NCBI GenBank assembly: GCA_009772985.1
Contig: WOUS01000003.1
Span: forward strand, 1-64,000
From: Anaerolineaceae bacterium
GTDB lineage: Bacteria > Chloroflexota > Anaerolineae > Anaerolineales > Villigracilaceae
Length of the DNA: 64,000 nt
Reading direction: 5' to 3'
Positions 55,206 to 64,000 of this stretch are shown here, in pieces. The notes below the pieces were generated by a model. It made no database searches and was not told where the DNA came from. It saw only the letters and a program-made list of their open reading frames with translations. Both the position numbers and the translations under genes were made by a program. Position 1 is the stretch's first letter. Every line of letters starts with the position of its first letter.

Positions 55206-55985
55206 TCACCCCCTCCAGCCGCGGTCCTCGGGCAGGGAATTGCCGCCGTCCACCACGATCAATTGGCCGGTGACGAAGGCCGCGTCCGGGTCGGCGAGGA
55301 AGCGCACCGCGTGCGCCACTTCTTCCGGCGTGCCGGACCGTCCGACCGGGGTGAGATTCCCGGCGGAAGCCTCGCTCTCCAGTTGGGACCCGGTGGCGAT
55401 CCAGCCCGGCGCGATGGCATTGACCGTGATCCGGTGCGCGGCGGCCTCGACCGCCGCCGCCCGCGTGAATCCGACCATCCCGGCCTTGGCGGCGTGGTAC
55501 GGCGCGTCGCCGACGGCCGCCTGCACCGCCCCGCTGGTGGAGGCCACGTTGATGATGCGCCCGTATTTTTGCCGCCGCATGACCGGCAGGACGGCGCGCG
55601 TCACCAGGAAGCAGGTGGTCAGGTTACGCTCCATTGACTGACGCCAGATCTCGTCGGTGGTCTCGTCCAGCGTGCCAACGAACTGCTCCTCGCCGAGGAC
55701 GGTCATCCCGGCGTTGTTGACGCAGATGTCCAGCCGCCCGAAAACGGCCAGGATGTCGGCGATGATCGCCCGAACGGCCTCGGGCTGCGTCAGGTCGGCA
55801 ACGTAGCCTTTGGCGCGCACCCCCGCAGACTCCAGTTCGCGCGCCCGCGCGTGGATGCGCTCCGTAGTGCTGACGAGCGCCACAGCCGCGCCGTCCGCGC
55901 CGAGGGCACGCGCGCTGGCAAACCCGATCCCGGTCGGACTGCCCGCCCCGGTGACAAGCGCGACCTGGTTGGAAAGTGGTTTCAT
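55206..55985 (-). CDS. SDR-family oxidoreductase (FabG-like)
   Basis: MKPLSNQVALVTGAGSPTGIGFASARALGADGAAVALVS, NNAGM, YHAAKAGMVGFTRAAAVE; the longer track ORF uses a different-frame upstream region. Confidence 0.92.
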   Translation of the reverse strand: MKPLSNQVALVTGAGSPTGIGFASARALGADGAAVALVSTTERIHARARELESAGVRAKGYVADLTQPEAVRAIIADILAVFGRLDICVNNAGMTVLGEEQFVGTLDETTDEIWRQSMERNLTTCFLVTRAVLPVMRRQKYGRIINVASTSGAVQAAVGDAPYHAAKAGMVGFTRAAAVEAAAHRITVNAIAPGWIATGSQLESEASAGNLTPVGRSGTPEEVAHAVRFLADPDAAFVTGQLIVVDGGNSLPEDRGWRG

Positions 55986-56926
55986 GCTTCTCCTCTGTTT
56001 TTCCCGCGCGCCCTCGACGCCAGGTAGATGCCCGCCAGGATGAGCACCGCGCCGCCGATCTTCACCCAGCCGGGAGTCTCCTGCAAAATAAAAAACGCCA
56101 GGATGGTCGAACCGATCGGCTCGCCCAGCAGGACCACCGAGACGAGCGAGGCGGGCAAATATCGCAGCGCCCAGTTGAACGAAGTATGCCCGAGCAGTTG
56201 CGGGACGAGCGCCAGCAGGACGAACCACAGATAGGCCGCGGGCGCGTACCCGAACATGCTCTGGCCCATCGCCAGCATGACCGCCGCCAGCACCACCGCC
56301 GCGGCCCCGTAAACGAGGAAGACGTACGGGACCAGCGGCATCCCCTCCCGCAGTTTGCGCCCCACCAGCATGTAACCGGCCGCCATCCACGCCCCAATCA
56401 GCGCCAGGAAATCGCCCAGGAATGCCCGTCCGCCGACGAACGCTGACAGCGGCGGGCAGGCCAGGCGTCCCGCCTCCAGCGTGCACGAATCGCTCACGCC
56501 CACCACCGCCCCTCCGGCCAGCGCCAGCGCCATCCCGGCGAGAACGCCGCCCGTCACGCGTTCGCGCAAAACCAGCGGCGAGAGCAGCACCACCCACAGC
56601 GGCGTGGTTGTCACCAGCACGACCGAACTGGCGACTGTCGTGTATTGGAGCGAGGTGATCCAGGAGGCGAAATGGACCGCCAGGAAGAGGCCGGAGAGCA
56701 GGCCGAGGGTCCACTCGCGCCGCGTCAGCGCCCGCAGCGCGGACCGGTAACGGGTCAGCGCGAGCGGAGCCAGCGCCAGGCTGGCCAGCGCCATCCGCCA
56801 GGCGGCGATGACGATGGACGGCACACCCTCCGTCTGCGCGAGGCGGATGAAGATCGAGGCGGTGGAAACAGCCAGGATGCCGGTCAACAGGATCAAGGTC
56901 AGGGAGAGGCGGCGGGGAGGGGTCAT
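55982..56926 (-). CDS. EamA/DMT-family transporter
   Basis: Ten hydrophobic segments; SIFIRLAQTEGVPSIVIAAWRMALASLAL, VVLLGEPIGSTILAFFILQETPGWVKIGGAVLILAGIYL. Confidence 0.92.
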   Translation of the reverse strand: MTPPRRLSLTLILLTGILAVSTASIFIRLAQTEGVPSIVIAAWRMALASLALAPLALTRYRSALRALTRREWTLGLLSGLFLAVHFASWITSLQYTTVASSVVLVTTTPLWVVLLSPLVLRERVTGGVLAGMALALAGGAVVGVSDSCTLEAGRLACPPLSAFVGGRAFLGDFLALIGAWMAAGYMLVGRKLREGMPLVPYVFLVYGAAAVVLAAVMLAMGQSMFGYAPAAYLWFVLLALVPQLLGHTSFNWALRYLPASLVSVVLLGEPIGSTILAFFILQETPGWVKIGGAVLILAGIYLASRARGKNRGEA

Positions 56927-56978
56927 CTGCCAAAGTATACCGCTGTGTTAGCAAAATGTTGGAATCTCCGCGCGCATC

Positions 56979-57006
56979 TTGACTTTTGTCCCAGGAAACG
57001 TATAAT
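56979..57006 (+). promoter_or_regulatory. Sigma70-type promoter of SOD
   Basis: TTGACT-16 nt-TATAAT. Confidence 0.7.
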
Positions 57007-57057
57007 ATAGATGATAAATATCATAAATATTCGTCCAACAAGCAAAAGGAGATTTCC

Positions 57058-57663
57058 ATGGCTTTCCAACTGACCCCCCTTCCATATGCGTACGATGCCC
57101 TCGAACCGACCATTGATGCGCAGACGATGACCATCCACCACGACAAGCACCACGCCGCCTACGTCAACAACCTGAACGCCGCGCTGGAGAAGCATCCCGA
57201 ACTGTCCGGCAAATCGCTCGAGGCGCTGCTCGCGGACCTGAACGCCGTCCCCGAAGACATCCGCACGGCGGTAAAAAATCACGGCGGCGGCGTCTGGAAC
57301 CACGACCTGTTCTGGCAGGTGATGGCGCCCAAGGCCGGCGGCGAGCCGAAGGGCGAACTGGCCGCGGCCATTGACGCCGCCTTTGGCAACTTCGCCAATT
57401 TCAAGGCCGAGTTCGAGAAGGCCGCCATGGGCCGCTTCGGCTCCGGCTGGGCCTGGCTGGTGAAAAAGGGCAGCGGACTGGCGATCCTTTCCACCGCCAA
57501 CCAGGACAACCCGATGTCCGAGGGCATGACCCCGCTCCTGACGCTGGATGTGTGGGAACATGCCTATTACCTGAAGTACCAGAACCGCCGCGCCGAGTAC
57601 GTGCCCGCGTTCTGGAACCTGGTCAACTGGGACGAGGTGTCCCGGCGCTATTCGGCCAAGTAA
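57058..57663 (+). CDS. Fe/Mn superoxide dismutase
   Basis: [81 protein letters not shown]. Confidence 0.97.
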   Translation: MAFQLTPLPYAYDALEPTIDAQTMTIHHDKHHAAYVNNLNAALEKHPELSGKSLEALLADLNAVPEDIRTAVKNHGGGVWNHDLFWQVMAPKAGGEPKGELAAAIDAAFGNFANFKAEFEKAAMGRFGSGWAWLVKKGSGLAILSTANQDNPMSEGMTPLLTLDVWEHAYYLKYQNRRAEYVPAFWNLVNWDEVSRRYSAK

Positions 57664-57689
57664 GCCGCATCGCACCGCAACTCGATTTA

Positions 57690-57731
57690 TAAAGTGACAG
57701 TCACGTTGGACGTGACTGTCACTTTATTTTC
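57690..57731. terminator. Long hairpin after SOD
   Basis: AAAGTGACAGTCACGT-tgg-ACGTGACTGTCACTTT followed by ATTTT. Confidence 0.85.
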
Positions 57732-57739
57732 AAACCGGA

Positions 57740-57745
57740 TATAAT
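57740..57745 (+). promoter_or_regulatory. -10 box upstream of ferredoxin
   Basis: TATAAT 36 nt before ATG 57782. Confidence 0.45.
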
Positions 57746-57781
57746 ATATCCACTTGACCCGACTACCAAAGGAGAAACACC

Positions 57782-58195
57782 ATGACCCATATCATCACCA
57801 GCCTGTGCCTGCGCGACCGCGGCTGCATCGAAGTCTGCCCGGTGGAGTGCATTCTCCCCGGCCAGCCAGCGGATAAGTATCCGTGGATGTACATTGACCC
57901 CGACACCTGCATTGACTGCGGCGCGTGCGTCCCGGAATGCCCGGTCGGCGCCATCTTCCCGCAGGACGAAGTCCCGGCGGCGTACACCGCCAAGGGCGGC
58001 GAGTACATCAGCCGGGTCGGCGAGACCGGCCACTACGAAGGCGCCAACCATCTCGGCAAGCAGGTCGTGCTCGACACCGCCCGGCAGTTGAAGGCCGGCG
58101 AGACCGTGGACCTGACCGCCGACATCCAGCCGAACTACGATTTCTTCAAGTCCGGTCCCGGCTACGGGGCCAAGGACAACGACAACGGGATGTAG
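57782..58195 (+). CDS. 4Fe-4S dicluster-type ferredoxin
   Basis: CLRDRGCIEVCPVECI and CIDCGACVPECPVGAI cysteine motifs. Confidence 0.95.
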   Translation: MTHIITSLCLRDRGCIEVCPVECILPGQPADKYPWMYIDPDTCIDCGACVPECPVGAIFPQDEVPAAYTAKGGEYISRVGETGHYEGANHLGKQVVLDTARQLKAGETVDLTADIQPNYDFFKSGPGYGAKDNDNGM

Positions 58196-58210
58196 CCCTT
58201 CCCTGTCACC

Positions 58211-58243
58211 AAAGCCAGGCTCGCGTGGGCCTGGCTTTTTGTT
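58211..58243. terminator. Hairpin after ferredoxin
   Basis: AAGCCAGGC-tcgcgtgg-GCCTGGCTTTTTG. Confidence 0.85.
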
Positions 58244-58268
58244 TTCCAAGAGTATAATCAACCCACCT

Positions 58269-59537
58269 ATGCCGCCTCGACGCTCCCCCGCCACCCCCCT
58301 GACCTGGGGCCTGCTCGCCGCTTTCGGCGTCATCCTCCTGCTCGCCGGCGCTGCCGCGTTCTGGAACGCCCTCGCCGGCTGGCTCACGCCGGAACCGGCC
58401 GCGACCCGCACGCCGGTCCCGCGCGTGGTCCCGACCGGCACGCGCTCCCCGTTCGAATATCCCACCCTCGCGCCAACAAACACCCTTTCCCCCGACCTGA
58501 TCCCCGTCACCCCCAGCCCGGTCCCCACGCTGGCATACCTGTTCCAGCAGGGCTTCCCGCCGTACATCAACCCGATCACCGGAATGATGGCCGCGGACCT
58601 GTCGCCGCTGGAGCGCCGCCCGATTGCCGTCAAGATCAGCAATTTCCCGCGCTATGTGCGCGGATGGCAGTCCGGCCTGTCGCTGGCAGACAACGTCTAT
58701 GAATACTACACGGAAGACCTTGAAACGCGTTTCATCGCTGTTTTTTATGGCACGGATGCCAGCCGCGTCGGTCCGGTGCGCTCGGCGCGTTTCTTTGATG
58801 AGCACATCACCCGCATGTACCATGCCTATCTTGTCTATTCCGGCGCCGATGATCGTATTGATGATTATCTTGCCGCCACCGATCTTAAGGATTTTCGGTT
58901 AATACCCAACGAATACGACTGCCCGCCCCTATGCTGGGATAACGATATCGCCGATTACAACAATTACTTCCTGGACACCTCCAAAGTCTCCGCCTATCTG
59001 GAATGGGCGCACAAAGACAACACACGCCAGCCGCTCTCCGGCATGGTCTTTACCACTACTGCTCCATTCACCACCAACAGCGCCGGACGCATCTTTGTGC
59101 GCAATTCCTATCGCGCTTACAACTACTGGCAATACGACGCCGCCACGCAAAAATACCTGCGCTTCCAGGAGACGGTTGATAACCACGAAGGCGTGGAGCC
59201 GGCCTACACCGCGCACATTGACAACCTGACCGGCAAACAGATCACTGCCGATAACCTGGTTGTGCTGCTCGTGCGTTACATCCACAACCCGCAGTCCACC
59301 GGCCAAATGTACGTTGTTGACCTGTACAATTCCGGGCAGGCGTTTATCTTCCGCGACGGGCGCGTCTACGAGGCGCGCTGGGTGCGGACCGCCTTCGACG
59401 CCCTGCTCTCGTTCACCGACCCGGGCGGGAATCCGCTCCCGCTGAAGACGGGCGTCACCTGGTTCCAGGTCATCGGGCTGGGTTCCGCGTACTCCAACGA
59501 TGGCGGCGACTGGTTCTTCGACTTCCAGATGCCGTGA
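58269..59537 (+). CDS. DUF3048 (YerB-like) membrane-anchored protein
   Basis: RRPIAVKISNFPRYVRGWQSGLSLADNVYEYYTEDLETRFIAVFYG, VGPVRSARFFDEHI, TWFQVIGL. Confidence 0.9.
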   Translation: MPPRRSPATPLTWGLLAAFGVILLLAGAAAFWNALAGWLTPEPAATRTPVPRVVPTGTRSPFEYPTLAPTNTLSPDLIPVTPSPVPTLAYLFQQGFPPYINPITGMMAADLSPLERRPIAVKISNFPRYVRGWQSGLSLADNVYEYYTEDLETRFIAVFYGTDASRVGPVRSARFFDEHITRMYHAYLVYSGADDRIDDYLAATDLKDFRLIPNEYDCPPLCWDNDIADYNNYFLDTSKVSAYLEWAHKDNTRQPLSGMVFTTTAPFTTNSAGRIFVRNSYRAYNYWQYDAATQKYLRFQETVDNHEGVEPAYTAHIDNLTGKQITADNLVVLLVRYIHNPQSTGQMYVVDLYNSGQAFIFRDGRVYEARWVRTAFDALLSFTDPGGNPLPLKTGVTWFQVIGLGSAYSNDGGDWFFDFQMP

Positions 59538-59542
59538 TGAAT

Positions 59543-59656
59543 GGGACGCGGAAAAACGCGGATGGACGCGGATTTTCTCAAAAAGCAAGGAAAAAAATGG
59601 TTTTTCCGCGTTTTCCGTGCTCGCCTGCACCCGTTCTTTGGGTGTCCGCGTCCCAC
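59543..59656. repeat. Family-K long imperfect palindrome
   Basis: GGGACGCGGAAAAACGCGGATGGACGCGGATTTTC...CCTGCACCCGTTCTTTGGGTGTCCGCGTCC. Confidence 0.88.
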
Positions 59657-59691
59657 AACGAATCGGCGTGTATAATTGAGCAGGAGGAAGC

Positions 59692-60201
59692 ATGACCTTC
59701 GACCCCACCCAAATCCGCAGTTTCCTGCTGGCGCTGACCGGCTTCGGCGGCGCGTTCCTGGCCGCCCTGTGGCTCGCCCTCATCGTCTGGACCTACCGCG
59801 ACATCCGCAACCGCCACCGCGACCGGCTGGTGCACATCCTGGCAGCGGGACTGGTGGCCCTGCTCAACCTGCCGGGCGTGCTGGTCTATCTCGTCCTGCG
59901 CCCGGCGCACACGCTCGAAGAGGAATACGAGCGTACGCTGGAGGAGGAAGCCCTGCTCCAGGCCATCGAGGACCAGCCGCTCTGCCCCGGCTGCGAGCGC
60001 CGCGTGCGTGAGGACTGGGTCGTCTGCCCGAACTGCCAGACCAAACTCAAGAAGCCCTGCCACCACTGCGGCAAATTGATGGAACTCCCGTGGAACATCT
60101 GCCCGTACTGCGGCACGCCTGCGCCCGGCATGCGCCGCGAAGGCGCGACGATGGAGGAGATTGTCCAGAACTTGCCAAAGGAAGAAATAAGCAAGGATTA
60201 G
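59692..60201 (+). CDS. Membrane protein with double zinc ribbon
   Basis: N-terminal TM segments; CPGC..CPNC, CHHC..CPYCG. Confidence 0.85.
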   Translation: MTFDPTQIRSFLLALTGFGGAFLAALWLALIVWTYRDIRNRHRDRLVHILAAGLVALLNLPGVLVYLVLRPAHTLEEEYERTLEEEALLQAIEDQPLCPGCERRVREDWVVCPNCQTKLKKPCHHCGKLMELPWNICPYCGTPAPGMRREGATMEEIVQNLPKEEISKD

Positions 60202-60206
60202 GTGTC

Positions 60207-61115
60207 ATGAAAAAATGCCCTTACTGCGCAGAATTAATCCAAGATGAGGCCGTTCTTTGCAGGTATTGTGGAAAAAACTTGCCACCAAAGGGTGATTCTG
60301 CCCTTAGGATAATCACCGCGGATGAATTCTGTAAGTTACCTGCCAATTACAAGCCTCCGACAAACGATATCGAGGCAATCTACCAAGAACAACTGGCAAC
60401 ATTTCAGCAAGGCAAGTGGAGGGAATGCGCACTGCCGCCAAGGCATGGCTATATTCCCCGCCATTACCTAGACAGGGTGTCATTAGAAGAGTTTCTTGTC
60501 TTGAAAGAAGAAATGTTGAGAAAATGCTGGGAGGAAAGTGACAAAACTCCTGATGGCATGATTGATTGGTTGTGGGCAAATCACTCCAGATGGAAGAATA
60601 TAGCCGCATCTGATGCTTTTACTGCTTTGTGCATCTCTTTGGGCTCTTTTATTAGGAGCACGATAAGCAGTCTGTATAACCGGTATCTTGAAAATTTACT
60701 GGAAAGCGTTCTAACTGTAATTCCCTCAGAATCGGTGATGTCCTCTTCAAGTATTCTTGAATCGGTTGAAAAAGCGCCAGCAGTACGTGAAATTCCAGAG
60801 GTGTATAGATCCACATTAATTGCCGAGGCCAAAAGATTGATTTCGATGAATACTCCATATAAAGTTAGAAAAGCGGCATCACTTGCGGAATTAATGGATG
60901 AGATTGATAATTTAGCAGTCAAAATTGCTGGCTTGTTGGATAAGCGTCATAAGAAATTTTCTTCAAATTCCCCATACTCATTCATTGTCGAGTATACAGA
61001 AATACAAAAAGCTGTGGGTGAAGCTACCAAGAACGACAGTAGATTCTCTGAGGGAACCAGAGCAGATCTATGCCTTCAGGTAGGTAAGGAGCTTAAGAAA
61101 AGGAATTACATGTAA
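60207..61115 (+). CDS. Zinc-ribbon protein of unknown function
   Basis: MKKCPYCAELIQDEAVLCRYCGKNLPPKG N-terminal ribbon, unrecognised helical remainder. Confidence 0.8.
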   Translation: MKKCPYCAELIQDEAVLCRYCGKNLPPKGDSALRIITADEFCKLPANYKPPTNDIEAIYQEQLATFQQGKWRECALPPRHGYIPRHYLDRVSLEEFLVLKEEMLRKCWEESDKTPDGMIDWLWANHSRWKNIAASDAFTALCISLGSFIRSTISSLYNRYLENLLESVLTVIPSESVMSSSSILESVEKAPAVREIPEVYRSTLIAEAKRLISMNTPYKVRKAASLAELMDEIDNLAVKIAGLLDKRHKKFSSNSPYSFIVEYTEIQKAVGEATKNDSRFSEGTRADLCLQVGKELKKRNYM

Positions 61116-61165
61116 AGAAAATTGTAAATAAAACATCAAACTCACATCAAAAGGAGCTTCTCAAT

Positions 61166-61426
61166 ATGGGTATCGCCTCTTTCATCATGGGAATGCTTAC
61201 CATCCTAGGCGCGTGCGTCAACCTCATCCCCGGTATGTCGTGGGCCAACTACGCCCTCTGTCCGATCGCCCTGATCGGCTCCATCCTCGGGCTGGCCTCG
61301 CTCTTCCCGCAGCACGAGAACAAAGTCTTCGGCGGGATCGGCCTGGCGCTCAACGCCATCGCCCTGGTCATCGCCATCATCCGCGTCCTCCTCTCCTTCC
61401 TGGCAGGCGGATTCGGCATCCTCTAA
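61166..61426 (+). CDS. Small membrane protein
   Basis: MGIASFIMGMLTILGACVNLIPGMSWANYALCPIALIGSILGLASL...; hydrophobic. Confidence 0.75.
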   Translation: MGIASFIMGMLTILGACVNLIPGMSWANYALCPIALIGSILGLASLFPQHENKVFGGIGLALNAIALVIAIIRVLLSFLAGGFGIL

Positions 61427-61434
61427 CACCTTCT

Positions 61435-61470
61435 CGTTTCACCACTCACCATTCACCATTCACCATTAGC
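61435..61470. repeat. Tandem TCACCATTCACCATT repeat
   Basis: TTTCACCACTCACCATTCACCATTCACCATTAG. Confidence 0.75.
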
Positions 61471-61478
61471 CGCCTTCC

Positions 61479-62588
61479 ATGAAACTCGACTCGCTCACCC
61501 TGTTCCACGTTTCCATGCCGCTCGTGTCGCCGTTCGAGACCTCCTTCGGGCGGACGACTGACCGCGAGTGCATCGTCATCGCGGCCCGCTCCGGCGGCCT
61601 GACCGGCTACGGCGAGTGCGTCGCGGACCGGGATCCGGGCTACTCCTACGAGACGAGTCACACCGCCTGGCACATCCTCAAAGACTTCGCCGCCCCGCTC
61701 CTGCTCGGGCAGGACGTGGCCGACGCCGCCGACTTCCAGCAACGCGTGGCCTCCATCCGCGGCCACAACCTCGCCAAGGCCGGCGTCGAGATGGCGCTCT
61801 GGGACCTGCTCGGCAAACGCGACGGGAAATCGCTGCGCGAAATGCTCGGCGGCAGCCGCGACCGGGTGCCGGTCGGCGTGTCGGTCGGGTTGCAGGAATC
61901 GCCCGAGGCGCTGGTGCAGGCCGTCGGCAAATACCTGGCCGAGGGCTACGCCCGCATCAAGATCAAGATCAAACCCGGCCGCGACGTGGGCGACGCTTCC
62001 GCCGTCCGCAAGGCCTTCCCGAAGATCAAACTGCAAGTGGACGCCAACTCGGCCTACACGCTGGAGACCGCCGCGGCGCTCCGTCCGCTCGACGACCTCG
62101 ACCTGCTGCTCATCGAACAGCCGCTCAACGAAGACGACATCTGGGACCACGCCAAACTGCAAGCGCAGTTCCGCACGCCCATCTGCCTCGACGAAAGCAT
62201 CGTCAGCCCGCGGCACGCCCGCTACGCCATCGAGATGAAAGCCTGCCAGATCATCAACATCAAGGCCGGGCGCGTCGGCGGATTGAGCCAGGCCGTCGCC
62301 GTCCACGACCTGTGCCGCGCCAGCGGACTGCCGGTCTGGTGCGGCGGGATGCTCGAGACCGGCATCGGGCGCGCCTCCAACCTGGCGCTGGCCTCCCTGC
62401 CCGGCTTCACCCTGCCCGGCGACATCTCCGCCTCCGAGCGCTACTACGCCCGCGACATCACCCGCGAGCGCTTCACCCTCAACGACGACAGCACCATCAC
62501 CGTCCCGTCCGGCCCCGGCCTGGGCATATGCGTGGACGAAGCCGCCCTGAAGGAATTCACCCTCAACGAGATGACCCTATGCGAATGA
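61479..62588 (+). CDS. Enolase-superfamily o-succinylbenzoate synthase / N-acylamino acid racemase-like
   Basis: FETSFGRTTDRECIVIAA, NLAKAGVEMALWDLLGKRDGKSLREMLGG, ARIKIKIKPG, QVDANSAYT, LIEQPLNEDD, CLDESI, GGMLETGIGRASNLALASLPGFTLPGD. Confidence 0.92.
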   Translation: MKLDSLTLFHVSMPLVSPFETSFGRTTDRECIVIAARSGGLTGYGECVADRDPGYSYETSHTAWHILKDFAAPLLLGQDVADAADFQQRVASIRGHNLAKAGVEMALWDLLGKRDGKSLREMLGGSRDRVPVGVSVGLQESPEALVQAVGKYLAEGYARIKIKIKPGRDVGDASAVRKAFPKIKLQVDANSAYTLETAAALRPLDDLDLLLIEQPLNEDDIWDHAKLQAQFRTPICLDESIVSPRHARYAIEMKACQIINIKAGRVGGLSQAVAVHDLCRASGLPVWCGGMLETGIGRASNLALASLPGFTLPGDISASERYYARDITRERFTLNDDSTITVPSGPGLGICVDEAALKEFTLNEMTLCE

Positions 62589-64000
62589 ACCAGCGCTCCC
62601 TGCCGCGCCTGTGCCTGCTCGCCGCCCTCGCGCTCCTCACGGCCTGCCTCCCGGCGGGCGGCGGCATCTCCACCCCCTCCTCCGTGGCCGCCTCCCCCGC
62701 CGTGGACGCGCCGCTTTCCGCCAACACTCCCTTCCTGCCGGAGGGCTACGCCACCCCCACCGCGCCCCCGCCCCCCGACCCCACCGCCACGTCCACGTGT
62801 GGATTTCGCCCGCCGTCCCCATCGCCCTGCGCGACGCCGCCCTCGCCACCGGCTTCCCGCCCGCCGCCGACCCATCCGGCGCGGCCATCCTGCTCGACGT
62901 GCAGCCGCTGACATCAGCCACTTCCCCCACCTCCACTTGGATCTACGCGCTGGTGGCGCCCTTCCCCACCGTGACCGACGGCGTGACCGCCGACGACCTG
63001 CGCCGCTCCTGGGCCGGCGAACCAACCGGACCGTTTGCCGGCCGCCCGTTGTGGATGGACCAGCCCACCCTCGACGCATTCACCGCCCTGTGGGGCGCGC
63101 CCGGTTCCGGGTCCGTGCAGGTGGCGCCAGCCGGCGAACTGCTGGACGCGATGTGGGCCGGCCAGCCCGCCTGGGGCATCGTCCCGTTCGAGTCGCTCCA
63201 GCCGCGCTGGAAAGTCCTCAGCGTGGACGGCCAGTCGCCCATCCACAAGGAGTTCGACCAGTCCGCCTATCCGCTGGCCGTTCCCTTCGCCCTCCAGCCT
63301 GCCGCCTTCAGCCTGCCGCCCTCGAACCGCGACCCGTCCAAAATGACCGTGCTGGTGATGACCGGCGTGACCGCCATGGTGCGCGCCACCGCCTCGCGCA
63401 TGGAAACGAAGGGCCTCACCTATCCCGCCGAAGGCATCGGCGGCTGGCTGCGCTCCGCCGACGTGACCCACATCAGCAACGAGATCTCGTTCGCCGACTC
63501 CTGCCCGCCCCCCAACCCGAGCCAGACCAGCCTGACCTTCTGCAGCGACCCCGACTACATGGCCCTGCTCGTGGACGTGGGCGCCGACGTGATCGAGTTG
63601 ACCGGCAATCACATGAACGACTGGGGCACCGACAACTTCCTCTACACGCTCGACCTCTACCGCCAGAATAACATGCAGGTCTACGGCGGCGGCGCCGACC
63701 TGACCGCCTCGCTCAAGCCGCTGACCCTCTCGAACAACGGCAACAAATTGGCCTTCATCGGCTGCAACCCGGTCGGCCCAGTAGCCGACTGGGCCACCGC
63801 CAGCCTGCCCGGTTCGGCCCCCTGCGGCGACTATGGCTGGATGGTGACGGACATCGCCCGCCTGCGTTCCGAGGGCTACCTGCCCATCGCCACCTTCCAG
63901 TATTACGAGTACTACACCCCCTACCCGGCCGAACACCAGGTCAGCGTCTTCGGCCAGATGGCCGACGCCGGCGCGGTCATCGTCAGCGGCAGCCAGTCGC
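62579..64000 (+). CDS. CapA-family (poly-gamma-glutamate synthesis-type) lipoprotein, truncated by window end and with apparent frameshift near 62797
   Basis: Lipobox LLTACLPAG, then frame changes; downstream frame MTVLVMTGVTAMVRATASRMETKG...VDVGADVIELTGNHMNDWGTDNFLYTLDLYRQNNMQVYGGGADL. Confidence 0.75.

Noticed and set aside
55206-56954. 582-aa fused ORF reported on the minus strand
   Set aside because: Only the C-terminal ~259 aa is an SDR protein; upstream residues are an out-of-frame reading of the EamA gene.

Overview
64 kb of a high-GC bacterial chromosome. Gene content and style suggest Chloroflexota/Anaerolineae, but this is inference and no marker tree was run. About 62 CDS are supported, mostly housekeeping: a pyrimidine-nucleoside phosphorylase, family-5 uracil-DNA glycosylase, queA, ruvB, a separate yebC-ruvC-ruvA cluster, upp, mutL, an ABC-F ATPase, a metal ABC transporter, two tandem M1 peptidases, two tandem GPH-type MFS transporters, a GH38 mannosidase, a GH1 glucosidase, SOD, ferredoxin, a MenC/NAAAR-like enolase and a CapA-like protein. 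There are two toxin-antitoxin modules and one apparently decayed one. No rRNA, tRNA, CRISPR array or classical transposase was recognised. The most unusual signal is a dense set of small palindromic repeat families. They lie between genes and also in frame inside many conserved genes (queA, mutL, GH38, GH1, udg, an alcohol dehydrogenase, ABC-F, an RNase H-like protein). Two small PD-(D/E)XK-type nuclease genes, a GxxExxY protein and a DUF559 protein, are flanked by inverted copies of repeats from this set. This suggests a REP/RAYT-like or Rickettsia-palindromic-element-like system whose mobilising enzyme could be a small nuclease. All calls are by eye from the supplied translations; no database search was run.
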